Position numbers and translations under genes: made by a program. Below the pieces are notes generated by a model, which did not search any database, had not been told where the DNA came from, and saw only the letters and a program-made list of their open reading frames with translations. Shown one piece after another: positions 43,164 to 50,195 of a stretch of 64,000 nucleotides of DNA. The stretch is from an uncultured Caryophanales bacterium (GTDB taxonomy: Bacteria > Bacillota_I > Bacilli_A > RFN20 > CAG-826): assembly GCA_937902735.1 (NCBI GenBank), contig CALELS010000014.1, positions 62,001 to 126,000 of the forward strand, in the 5' to 3' direction. Each line of letters begins with the position of its first letter. The first letter of the stretch is position 1.

Positions 43164-43691
43164 ATGAATATCAGATTAGTCAAACTAAATAAGAACTATA
43201 AAAAGCAATTGGAAGAAATGTTAGATGAGTGGGTTTCATATAATAACTCCCACAATGATAATGGTACTCCGTGGGCAATATTTAGAAATGACTATCACAA
43301 TTTCGATTATTATCTAGATAATCTCGAATTAAAAGAACCTAAAAATGGATATGTTCCTGACTCGACATTCTTTGCTTTAGATGTCGAAAGAAACATTTTT
43401 GTTGGAGCAATTAATATTCGTCATTATTTAAGTGAAAAACTTCTCTTAGATGGTGGTCATATCGGTGATGGTGTAAGACCAAGTGAAAGAAGAAAAGGAT
43501 ACGCAACTGAAATCATTCGTCTAGGGTTAGAAGAATGCAAAAAATTAGGCATTACAAAAGTTTTAATTGTTTGCGATAAGGACAACATAGGATCAAGAAA
43601 ATCCATTTTGAACAATGGGGGAGTTCTTGAAAACGAAATCAATGTTGATGGGGCAATAGTGCAACGATATTGGATTAATCTATCGAAATAG
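43164..43691 (+). CDS. GNAT-family acetyltransferase (cassette 1)
   Basis: 175 aa. The acetyl-CoA loop is GDGVRPSERRKGYATEIIRL near residues 99-118 (R/Q-x-x-G-x-G/A pattern), preceded by the beta-strand VGAINIRHYLSEKLLLDGGH and followed by LIVCDKDNIGSRKSILNNGG, the usual N/S motif of the fold. Acceptor unknown. The gene starts 14 bp after the T-run of R1. TAACAT lies 6 nt before the ATG and there is no Shine-Dalgarno, so it would be leaderless with its -35 region inside the R1 hairpin. Single passenger of the R1-R2 module. Confidence 0.88.
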   Translation: MNIRLVKLNKNYKKQLEEMLDEWVSYNNSHNDNGTPWAIFRNDYHNFDYYLDNLELKEPKNGYVPDSTFFALDVERNIFVGAINIRHYLSEKLLLDGGHIGDGVRPSERRKGYATEIIRLGLEECKKLGITKVLIVCDKDNIGSRKSILNNGGVLENEINVDGAIVQRYWINLSK

Positions 43692-43701
43692 AATCCATAT
43701 T

Positions 43702-43774
43702 TGTAACATTCGTTTATCTGCTTGTAACATTTTCAGCAGCCGTTGTAACACATTTCTGGATAAGCTGTAACATT
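43702..43774 (+). repeat. four phased TGTAACA repeats
   Basis: TGTAACA begins at 43702, 43723, 43744 and 43766, spacing 21, 21 and 22 bp (two helical turns). Three copies extend to TGTAACATT. They lie between the acetyltransferase stop and R2. All are in one orientation, like iterons or multi-copy protein binding sites. Confidence 0.8.
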
Positions 43775-43797
43775 TGTATTAATCTTGGAGCTTATTT

Positions 43798-43839
43798 CCA
43801 GTTGTTAACTACAGTATCGATAAAAATCGGTACTTTTTT
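43798..43839 (+). repeat. cassette-boundary repeat R2 (with terminator)
   Basis: CCAGTTGTTAACTACAGT, hairpin ACAGTATCGAT/ATCGGTACT, then TTTTTT. The stem word and loop match R1 nearly base for base. Confidence 0.8.
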
Positions 43840-43874
43840 ACTAATTTAATAATGAATACACTATGGCAATGTTG

Positions 43875-43880
43875 TATAAT
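43875..43880 (+). promoter_or_regulatory. -10 box 6 nt before the antitoxin ATG
   Basis: TATAAT, ATTTAC, ATG at 43887. No Shine-Dalgarno. It decides the start: an ATG at 43863 would lie upstream of this -10. Confidence 0.65.
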
Positions 43881-43886
43881 ATTTAC

Positions 43887-44057
43887 ATGAGTAAAAAAGC
43901 TGAAAAAATCATAAAAGATGTTAATGCTACAATGGCTTTAGAAGGAATGCCGTTAACTAGTTTTGATATCGAACTAATTTCAAAGGTTGCTGATGGAGAA
44001 ATTACTAGAGAAGAGGCTTTTAAACTATTCAATGCAAGTTTAGGAATTAATGGATAA
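43887..44057 (+). CDS. VbhA-type antitoxin of a Fic toxin (cassette 2)
   Basis: 56 aa. The N-terminal helix carries the inhibitory motif (S/T)xxxE(G/N) as T15-M-A-L-E19-G20, which in class I Fic systems blocks the ATP gamma-phosphate site of the toxin. The rest is a short three-helix antitoxin fold (FDIELISKVADGEITREEAF). It overlaps the fic gene by 8 bp. I take the ATG at 43887 because a TATAAT lies 6 nt upstream; the frame is open back to 43863. Confidence 0.85.
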   Translation: MSKKAEKIIKDVNATMALEGMPLTSFDIELISKVADGEITREEAFKLFNASLGING

Positions 44058-44655
44058 ATATAAATATTCTTATTTAGACGAAAAAGGCATCTACTGTTAT
44101 AAAGGCAGTGATGTTTTAATTAACAAATTAAATATACAAGACGAGGAAACATTTCTTAAAGCCGAACGTTTATATAGCGGTTTGAGACAATCAGAATTAT
44201 TGAATAAACCAATAGATGGTGACTTAGATTTCAAGCATTTGAAAGCAATTCATTTTTATTTATTTCAAGATTTGTTTTACTGGGCTGGCAAAAATAGAAC
44301 AGTCGCTATTGCAAAAGGTAATTTGTTCTGCTTGCCACAATATATTGAATCTTATGCTAAAGATATTTTCTCTAATTTAAAACGAGACAACTATTATCAA
44401 GGTCTTTCAAAAGAAGAATTCGTCGATCACATAACTAACTTATTAGCGGACATCAATGCTCTTCATCCTTTCAGAGAAGGTAATGGCAGAACGCAAAGAG
44501 AATTTATTAGATACATTGGCATTAAAAATGGCTATGGCTTTGACTGGTCAAAAGTTAGCGCCGAAGAGAATATTATCGCTAGTTATGAAAGCGTAAATGG
44601 AGACAATGCAAAATTACGAGTCATTTTTTTCAAAATCATTTATGCTTTGAACTAA
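44050..44655 (+). CDS. Fic-domain AMPylating toxin (cassette 2)
   Basis: 201 aa. The Fic motif HPFREGNGRTQR at 139-150 is complete (HPFx[D/E]GNGRxxR), with the flap region WAGKNRTVAIAKGNLF near 78-93. It transfers AMP from ATP to target hydroxyls; VbhT/Fic toxins hit DNA gyrase and topoisomerase IV. N-terminal residues 1-60 are helical and no OB or anti-sigma extension follows, so it is a minimal class I toxin, inhibited by the overlapping small antitoxin. Bounded by R2 and R3. Confidence 0.93.
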   Translation: MDKYKYSYLDEKGIYCYKGSDVLINKLNIQDEETFLKAERLYSGLRQSELLNKPIDGDLDFKHLKAIHFYLFQDLFYWAGKNRTVAIAKGNLFCLPQYIESYAKDIFSNLKRDNYYQGLSKEEFVDHITNLLADINALHPFREGNGRTQREFIRYIGIKNGYGFDWSKVSAEENIIASYESVNGDNAKLRVIFFKIIYALN

Positions 44656-44666
44656 GTAAATGCGTA

Positions 44667-44732
44667 TCACTTTAGTTGTAAGCACCCACGATTTTTTTAC
44701 GGATTTGTCTCACTTAAGCAGCCAACACCCAG
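44667..44732 (+). repeat. 43-bp-spaced direct repeat before R3
   Basis: CACTTTAGTTGTAAGCACCCA at 44668 and CACTTAAGCAGCCAACACCCA at 44711 agree in about 15 of 21 positions. The two are 43 bp apart (four helical turns), directly before R3. Confidence 0.55.
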
Positions 44733-44772
44733 ATGTAAACTACAGTTCCGATACATTCAGGACTGTTTTTTT
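44729..44772 (+). repeat. cassette-boundary repeat R3 (with terminator)
   Basis: CCAGATGTAAACTACAGT matches R1 at all but one base, followed by a diverged hairpin (ACAGTTCC...GGACTGT) and TTTTTTT. Confidence 0.8.
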
Positions 44773-44797
44773 ATCTTCTCTTTGGATTTGATTTAGC

Positions 44798-44812
44798 GCA
44801 ACAACGTGTTGC
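44798..44812. promoter_or_regulatory. operator candidate upstream of the XRE gene
   Basis: GCAACA-ACG-TGTTGC, a perfect 6-bp inverted repeat, 54 bp upstream of the XRE ATG. Confidence 0.4.
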
Positions 44813-44865
44813 TTAGCACTCCTTAAAGTAAATGGTATTATTTTAGTAAATTGAGGTAATTATTT

Positions 44866-45627
44866 ATGGAAACAAAATTAGTGCTACGGGAACTTAGAAT
44901 TAAAAAGGGTTATTCACAAAAGGAATTAGCAGAAAAGGTTTTTGTTACAAGACAAGCAGTGTCACGCTGGGAAGCGGGTGAAACAATGCCAAATACAGAA
45001 ACTTTAAAACTGCTTTCAAAGCTATATAACGTGTCAATAAATACACTTTTGGGTTCTCCTAACAAACTTATTTGCCAATGCTGCGGGATGCCGCTTGAAG
45101 ATGAAATCATCGGAAGAAATAAAGATGGTTCAATGAATGAAGATTATTGCAAATGGTGTTATGCCGATGGCACTTATACATATAACGATATGGATGATTT
45201 AATTAATGTTTGCATTCCTCATATGGTAAAAGAAGGGTTTAATGAAGAACAAGCACGTACTTATATGAGAAACATGCTTCCAAATCTAAATTATTGGAAA
45301 AATCATAAAGAATTAAGCGATCATGGGAAATTCGATGCCTTTAAAAAACAATTAATCGAAGAAATAAATAATTTAAACATCGAAGGCATGCCAAAATTAA
45401 AAAGTCTAAGCGCACTTGTTGGAGCATATGTCAATCTGGAATATCATTTACCATCAGGTATGAAAGCCAAATTTTTAGATGATAATGTGACTTATTTAGG
45501 CAATCAACTTGAAGTAGATAATAATAGATGCTTTGGAATAGTGGCAAATGCTGAAATAATATTGATTTGTACATATGGTATTGAAGGCGCAAATCCAGAA
45601 TTAATATTGTTTAAAAGAAGACATTAA
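44866..45627 (+). CDS. XRE regulator with zinc-ribbon domain (cassette 3)
   Basis: 253 aa. Residues 1-63 are an HTH_3 domain (LRELRIKKGYSQKELAEKVF, then RQAVSRWEAGETMPNTETLK). Residues ~67-150 match the putative zinc-ribbon-2 family: CQCCGMPLEDEIIG and DYCKWCYADGTYTY, then a helix with HMVKEGFNEEQAR. The last ~90 residues form an unassigned domain with FKKQLIEEINNLNIEGMPKL and a beta-rich tail, resembling effector-binding GyrI-like folds. GAGG lies 9 nt before the ATG, unlike the leaderless genes around it. Probably a ligand- or metal-sensing regulator; targets unknown. Confidence 0.85.
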   Translation: METKLVLRELRIKKGYSQKELAEKVFVTRQAVSRWEAGETMPNTETLKLLSKLYNVSINTLLGSPNKLICQCCGMPLEDEIIGRNKDGSMNEDYCKWCYADGTYTYNDMDDLINVCIPHMVKEGFNEEQARTYMRNMLPNLNYWKNHKELSDHGKFDAFKKQLIEEINNLNIEGMPKLKSLSALVGAYVNLEYHLPSGMKAKFLDDNVTYLGNQLEVDNNRCFGIVANAEIILICTYGIEGANPELILFKRRH

Positions 45628-45646
45628 TTGTGGGTGGCCCACAATT
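45626..45646. repeat. AATTGTGGG inverted repeat at the XRE stop
   Basis: AATTGTGGG-TGG-CCCACAATT, a perfect 9-bp inverted repeat overlapping the stop codon. No T-run follows, so it is not an ordinary terminator. Confidence 0.65.
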
Positions 45647-45679
45647 AGACAAAGTGGCCCATTGTATCATTTCCGGCCA
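45634..45679 (+). repeat. phased GTGGCCCA repeats
   Basis: GTGGCCCA at 45634 and 45654 and a third GGCC word (CCGGCCAT) at 45673: GGCC spacing 20 and 19 bp. They lie just before R4. Confidence 0.65.
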
Positions 45680-45682
45680 TTA

Positions 45683-45727
45683 CAACTATTTACATATTAC
45701 AGTATCAATGAAATTTGGTACTGTTTT
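45683..45727 (+). repeat. cassette-boundary repeat R4 (with terminator)
   Basis: Most diverged copy: CAACTATTTACATATTACAGTATC, hairpin ACAGTATCAAT/ATTTGGTACTGT, then TTTTC. It closes the array. Confidence 0.7.
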
Positions 45728-45758
45728 CTTTTATTTATTAGAATAAGTTTTATAATAT

Positions 45759-45782
45759 TGTAAGAAAGGTAAGAAAAGTAAG
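45759..45782 (+). repeat. triple GTAAGAAA tandem before the AbrB gene
   Basis: GTAAGAAAGGTAAGAAAAG then TAAGAATATG: three near-copies of GTAAGAAAG with 9-10-bp steps between the -10 (TATAAT, 45746 region) and the ATG. It includes the AGAAAGG ribosome-site-like word and may be the autoregulatory site of the AbrB protein. Confidence 0.5.
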
Positions 45783-45785
45783 AAT

Positions 45786-45980
45786 ATGAAGGAAATAAAA
45801 GATGATCGCTTCATTGTAAGCGTAAAAGTTGGTCATAAAGGACAAATAACAATACCAAAGGAAGCTAGAGATATGTTTGATATCAAAGAAGGCGATACTT
45901 TAATGGTAATGGGCGATAAAGAAAAAGGAATCGCTCTACTAAAAGCTGATATTTTCTATGGCCTAATGGAAGATAAATAA
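45786..45980 (+). CDS. AbrB/SpoVT-type transcription factor
   Basis: 64 aa. The N-terminal 50 residues are the swapped-hairpin AbrB fold (VSVKVGHKGQITIPKEARDM, then FDIKEGDTLMVMGD). It binds DNA as a dimer or tetramer; here it probably controls the ABC exporter that follows 2 bp later, in place of the GntR regulator (YtrA type) that usually precedes such transporters. MazE-like antitoxins share this fold, but no toxin follows. Confidence 0.9.
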   Translation: MKEIKDDRFIVSVKVGHKGQITIPKEARDMFDIKEGDTLMVMGDKEKGIALLKADIFYGLMEDK

Positions 45981-45982
45981 TT

Positions 45983-46855
45983 ATGGAAAACATGTTGAAA
46001 GTTGAAAAGATTAGAAAGAATTATCCATCTTTTTCTTTGAAAGATGTTTCTTTTGAAGTTAAACCTGGGCAGATTATGGGTTTTATTGGTCGTAATGGCG
46101 CGGGTAAGACCACTACTTTAAAATGCATTATGAATTTAGTTCATTACGAAAACGGTAATGTTTATGCCTTTGATAAAGACATGAAAGATAATGAATTAGG
46201 GAATAAACAAAGAATTGGTTTTGCTTTGAGTGAAGTGAATTATTACCCTAACCGCACGATCAAACAATTAATGAATGTTACTAAGAGATTCTATAAACTC
46301 TTTGATGAACAAAAGTTTATGGAAGCATGTCGCTTATTTAATCTTGATGTTAATAAGAAAATCGAAGAACTTAGCAGCGGGATGAAGGTTAAATATTCTG
46401 TTGCTATCGCCTTATCTCATCATGCAGATTTATTAATATTAGATGAACCTACTAGTGGACTAGATCCTGTTTCTAGAGATGAAATACTCGATATCTTTAG
46501 ACAAATTGTGAAAAATAAAGACCGTGCAATTCTTTTCTCTACACATATCACTAGTGATTTAGATAAATGTGCATCAGATATTACTTATATCCATGATGGT
46601 TCCATCCAATATAGTGGAACGAAAAACGATTTCATTAATTCTTACCTTTTTGTTAAAGATCATTCATTAAACAAAGATCTCTTAAATGAATATATTGCAT
46701 ATAAAGAATTCGATGACCATATCGAAGGTTTAATAAGTAGTGATAAAAAAGATATTTTCAAAAAGAACAAAATTGAACCACAAGAACCAGATCTTGAACA
46801 AATCATGGTTTATTTAGAAAGGAGCAAAGATCAACATGAAAGCTTTGATTTATAA
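45983..46855 (+). CDS. ABC transporter ATP-binding protein
   Basis: 290 aa. Walker A GRNGAGKTT near 36-44, Q-loop region, signature LSSGMKVKYSVAIALS near 134, Walker B LLILDEPTSGLD near 153, switch His in FSTHIT. The C-terminal ~75 residues are an extension typical of YtrB/BcrA-type exporters. It pairs with the downstream ABC-2 permease (20-bp overlap) and with the AbrB regulator 2 bp upstream. Substrate unknown; such pairs often export peptides or antibiotics. Confidence 0.93.
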   Translation: MENMLKVEKIRKNYPSFSLKDVSFEVKPGQIMGFIGRNGAGKTTTLKCIMNLVHYENGNVYAFDKDMKDNELGNKQRIGFALSEVNYYPNRTIKQLMNVTKRFYKLFDEQKFMEACRLFNLDVNKKIEELSSGMKVKYSVAIALSHHADLLILDEPTSGLDPVSRDEILDIFRQIVKNKDRAILFSTHITSDLDKCASDITYIHDGSIQYSGTKNDFINSYLFVKDHSLNKDLLNEYIAYKEFDDHIEGLISSDKKDIFKKNKIEPQEPDLEQIMVYLERSKDQHESFDL

Positions 46856-47540
46856 AGAATTTAAATTAGCGATGCATCCTGTTTGCTATGTATTTATCGC
46901 TCTTTTTCCTTTAATGATTCTCATCCCTAAATATCCAATTGCCGTTGGTTTTATTTATATCTTTACTACTTATCCGATTCTTTTCTTGGGCGCTAATAAA
47001 GGACAACAAAGTAATGATTTACTCTATTCAACTTTATTGCCTGTAAGAAAGAAAGATATAGTCTTAGCAAGAATATTAACTGTTATTATTATGCAAGTAT
47101 CGTTTATTCTTCTCATGACGGCGTTTTATCCAGGAGCAATAGCGATCAATAACGCTATTATCCGTTCTGTTGAAGAGGCAAAGCAGGCTGGAAAAGCAGT
47201 CGAAGATATGACTATTCCAGGTTTAGGATTAAATAGTTATGTTTTAATGTTAGCTATAGCAATTTCTGGTTATGCAGTTGCAGATTTTGTCTATTTCACT
47301 ATCTATTACAAGAAAGGTAAATCCATTTTGTTACCAACATTATTAGCAATCCTTGGATTTGCTACTTATATCTGTTTAGTCACTATTGGATTACCTTATA
47401 TCCCAGGACTAGAATTCCTTAACAGTATTCACATTGGTATCCAATTTGCAGTTCTAGGTGTCGCGCTTCTATTCTCTTTTGGAATGCATTTCATCACATA
47501 TTTAGTTGCATCAAAAAGATTCGAAAAGGTCGATTTTTAA
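46836..47540 (+). CDS. ABC-2 type permease
   Basis: 234 aa with six hydrophobic helices (YVFIALFPLMILIPKYPIAV; VIIMQVSFILLMTAFYPGAI; SYVLMLAIAISGYAVADFVY; LLPTLLAILGFATYICLVTI; IGIQFAVLGVALLFSFGMHF). GGAG precedes the ATG inside the end of the ATPase gene. Its C-terminus VASKRFEKVDF is matched by the remnant at 4772-4870, showing that a paralogous transporter once existed 42 kb away. Confidence 0.88.
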   Translation: MKALIYKEFKLAMHPVCYVFIALFPLMILIPKYPIAVGFIYIFTTYPILFLGANKGQQSNDLLYSTLLPVRKKDIVLARILTVIIMQVSFILLMTAFYPGAIAINNAIIRSVEEAKQAGKAVEDMTIPGLGLNSYVLMLAIAISGYAVADFVYFTIYYKKGKSILLPTLLAILGFATYICLVTIGLPYIPGLEFLNSIHIGIQFAVLGVALLFSFGMHFITYLVASKRFEKVDF

Positions 47541-47582
47541 AAAAATATTCTATTTCTTACAACATCTTTTTAAAATTGAAGT

Positions 47583-48125
47583 ATGAAAAAGTTCAATTAT
47601 ATAACCTGTGTTACTATATTAGCTTTGTTAATTGGTGGTTGTTCATCAGAAATAGAAGAAAATGATATTTATCTAGATAAACCAGAGGACACCAATCTTG
47701 AATTTTGGATCACTCAAAGAGTAACTTTTAAAGAATTTGAAGATAAAGGCTGTACTTATCTTCCTGGATGGTTTGGAGCAGATGAATATTTAGATAGTCG
47801 CTATGTAGCGGATACAGGTGGAAATATGGCAATTCCACCTGATATTCATGTAACTTATTTAGTGACTGGATATCCAGATACTCTAGATAATGATGCAGTA
47901 ACTCATATTGAAATAACTGATCCTACAATAACAGTCTATGGTTTAACTCTTAATTCAACAGATGATGAGATAAAAAATAGAGTAGATCACATAAGTGATT
48001 CTTATGTTAAAAAACAGGATGACTCTTGCATTATGTTTATTGTTAAGAATTGTTCATTTTGTTTTATAGATGAAAAGATAGTAATCGACGTACCAGTTAC
48101 AAATAATAGTGGGATTGTGTATTAA
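47583..48125 (+). CDS. lipoprotein, unknown function
   Basis: 180 aa. Signal peptide with lipobox ALLIGGC (Cys 20), acidic linker, then a beta-rich domain with aromatic strands (LEFWITQRVTFKEFEDKGCT; ADEYLDSRYVADTGGN) and a C-terminal CIMFIVKNCSFCFIDEKIVI. No family recognised. The ATG has no Shine-Dalgarno and TAAAAT lies ~5 nt before it. It follows the ABC-2 permease by 42 bp, so it may be read from the same transcript. Confidence 0.75.
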   Translation: MKKFNYITCVTILALLIGGCSSEIEENDIYLDKPEDTNLEFWITQRVTFKEFEDKGCTYLPGWFGADEYLDSRYVADTGGNMAIPPDIHVTYLVTGYPDTLDNDAVTHIEITDPTITVYGLTLNSTDDEIKNRVDHISDSYVKKQDDSCIMFIVKNCSFCFIDEKIVIDVPVTNNSGIVY

Positions 48126-48166
48126 GTTTATTGCCTGCAAAAAAAGTCTATAGGTTATCTAATAAA

Positions 48167-48196
48167 ACAGCATTGTTAAAAATCAGTGCTGTTTTT
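48167..48196 (+). terminator. terminator resembling the R1 hairpin
   Basis: ACAGCATTGTTAAAAATCAG then TGCTGTTTTTGTTA. It agrees with the R1 hairpin and T-run in roughly three quarters of positions but lacks the CCAGATG...AAACT left part, so I keep it apart from R1-R4. Confidence 0.7.
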
Positions 48197-48229
48197 GTTA
48201 TAATTTAGAAAATTAAAAGAGGAATATTT

Positions 48230-49027
48230 ATGAAAAAGAACTTAATTCTTTCATTAACATCTTTATTAGTACTTAGTGCTTGCTCATCTAATAATGTCGT
48301 TGCGGGTCTACATCTTGATACACTTCAGTATGATGGATTAACTGTCAGTGTAGATACTTATGATAATTTTTCTTTAGGGGAAGATCATGATGAAGTTATT
48401 GTTAGATTTAGAATGAATTCTAACGAAGACTATGTATATTTAGATGAATTAACTCCTACTAATCGTGCATATTATGTATTAAAAGATGATAAGTTAGAGA
48501 AAGTAGATATTTATAACCTAGTGCGTGATGGTGTATTTGATAATTCGCAGGATAGTTATTTATATGTTTCAAGTAAAGGTAATGGTGAAGAATATTCAAC
48601 ATGGTTTACCATTAAAAGATTTTATCATTGCAACGAAGCAGGTTTTGATGCTGAAGGTATTTTTCGTGGATTAGATGTTAAATTAATTAGTCAAGGTGAT
48701 CATCGTAGTTACACCACACCATGTCTTGATTTCTATTCTAAGTATAATCAGCTGAAATTTGATATTGGCTTTGCCTTCTATGCGAAGATTAACTTGGTTA
48801 AGGGAGCACAATATAACTACTACGACATGGGAAATGAATATGATGTCAAAGGTTATATGAGAAAGAAAGATACTCATGAAGTAGTTGAAGTTAATTTCAC
48901 CAGTGAAAAAGCCGTCTTACTTAATGATGATAATGTTAATGAATTTGAACCAACTCTTTATATAAAAGAGACATTGAAAGTTTATTGCCCACAAAACGAT
49001 TTATACGTTCACGAATGGACAAAATAA
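48230..49027 (+). CDS. lipoprotein, unknown function
   Basis: 265 aa. Signal peptide MKKNLILSLTSLLVLSAC with lipobox LVLSAC (Cys 18). The body is acidic and beta-rich (VRFRMNSNEDYVYLDELTPT; LYVSSKGNGEEYSTWFTIKR; FYAKINLVKGAQYNYYDMGN). No family recognised. GAGG ribosome site 8 nt before the ATG, promoter GTTATAAT at 48197-48204 just after the terminator at 48167. Ends at the bidirectional terminator 49049-49073. Confidence 0.78.
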   Translation: MKKNLILSLTSLLVLSACSSNNVVAGLHLDTLQYDGLTVSVDTYDNFSLGEDHDEVIVRFRMNSNEDYVYLDELTPTNRAYYVLKDDKLEKVDIYNLVRDGVFDNSQDSYLYVSSKGNGEEYSTWFTIKRFYHCNEAGFDAEGIFRGLDVKLISQGDHRSYTTPCLDFYSKYNQLKFDIGFAFYAKINLVKGAQYNYYDMGNEYDVKGYMRKKDTHEVVEVNFTSEKAVLLNDDNVNEFEPTLYIKETLKVYCPQNDLYVHEWTK

Positions 49028-49048
49028 TCTAGATTCAATTAAAAATAT

Positions 49049-49073
49049 AGCGCTTCATAAGAAGCGCTTTTTC
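49049..49073. terminator. bidirectional terminator
   Basis: AGCGCTTC-ATAA-GAAGCGCT, perfect stem, T-runs on both sides, between convergent genes. Confidence 0.9.
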
Positions 49074-50195
49074 TTATGCAAAATCGTAATCGATATTGAT
49101 TATAAAGGTAAGGTCTTTAAATTCTTTTTGAAGTATCTCTTTAATTTGAGATACATATTCTTCGGGTTTCTTTTCATCAAAAGAGAAGACTAAATCAAAG
49201 CTTACATAAGAGTCTTTTTCATCAACAAAGAAACCATGGAGTTGGATTACGTTTTTATTATCTTTAATAAGTTCAAAAATACGTCCTCTAATTTTATTAG
49301 AAAATTCAGTTTCCCTATTTTGAGCGTATATCCCAACAGTCATGATTATTCCATGTTTCATATAGACTTCTTTTTGGATTGCTCTTTCAAGTTCTTGGAC
49401 TTCATGAACATCTAGTGTGTTAGCAACACCTACATGAACACTACCAATGAATTTATTATTACCATAGTCATGGATGATTAGGTCATACACTCCCATTACT
49501 CCATTAATTGAGGCAATTTCTTGTTTGAGCTTATTTGTGAATTCACTATCAAGTCTTTTACCTAATAGTTGAGACATTGCTTCAATAATAAGTTGAATAC
49601 CACTTTTAATGATGAATCCTGCGATAATTAGACCTACATATCCTTCAATATAGAAATCAAAGAAAAATCCTACTAGAGCACTTACAAGAGTTGCACTAGT
49701 TAAAATAACATCAAAGAAAGCATCAGTTCCACTACCCTTAAGTGTTAAAGAATTATATCTTTTGGCGTTTATCTTGTAGATAATTGCTAAAGCAAGTTTA
49801 ACAAATATAGCAACAGCAACAATAATAATTGAGACTAGATTAAAACTAGCTTTTTCACCTTTAGAATAATAATCAATTAATGAAACTATTGAATCATTAA
49901 CAGCGGTAAGACCTACCGCTAAAATAATAAATCCAATTATTGTAGAAGTTATATATTCGAATCTACCAAAACCAAACGGATGTTTTTTAGTAGGTTTTTT
50001 CATTGATAACTTAGTACCAACAATGGTGATGATTGATCCAAGCGAATCTGTGAAGTTATTTAAACCATCAGAGAGAATGGATGCACTACTAACGATAATA
50101 GCGATAATTATCTTAGATGTTGCTAAAAAGATATTACCAATAATACCGATAATAGATGTTCTAATGATTCCGTTGTTTCTTTGTTTGTTTGTCAT
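49074..50195 (-). CDS. cation diffusion facilitator (CDF) metal exporter
   Basis: 373 aa, six helices plus a cytoplasmic ferredoxin-like C-terminal domain. Metal-binding signature SDGLNNFTDSLGSII near 40-54 (SDxxxNxxDS), KKHPFGFGRFEYI near 73-85 (HPFG-R), and the second site GTDAFFDVILTSATL near 152. The C-terminal domain starts near 215. The SDGxNNxTD pattern with Asn suggests the Mn- or Fe-type branch rather than Zn, but this is inference. It shares a 1-bp overlap with the upstream membrane gene. The gene ends at a bidirectional terminator. Confidence 0.9.
   Translation of the reverse strand: MTNKQRNNGIIRTSIIGIIGNIFLATSKIIIAIIVSSASILSDGLNNFTDSLGSIITIVGTKLSMKKPTKKHPFGFGRFEYITSTIIGFIILAVGLTAVNDSIVSLIDYYSKGEKASFNLVSIIIVAVAIFVKLALAIIYKINAKRYNSLTLKGSGTDAFFDVILTSATLVSALVGFFFDFYIEGYVGLIIAGFIIKSGIQLIIEAMSQLLGKRLDSEFTNKLKQEIASINGVMGVYDLIIHDYGNNKFIGSVHVGVANTLDVHEVQELERAIQKEVYMKHGIIMTVGIYAQNRETEFSNKIRGRIFELIKDNKNVIQLHGFFVDEKDSYVSFDLVFSFDEKKPEEYVSQIKEILQKEFKDLTFIINIDYDFA

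Noticed and set aside
43702..43774. CRISPR array from the phased TGTAACA repeats
   Set aside because: Repeats are 7-9 bp with ~13-bp gaps; far too short for repeats and spacers, and no cas genes are present.
48167..48196. Fifth copy of the R1-R4 cassette repeat
   Set aside because: The hairpin resembles R1 but the CCAGATG...AAACT left part is missing, so it may be only a similar terminator.
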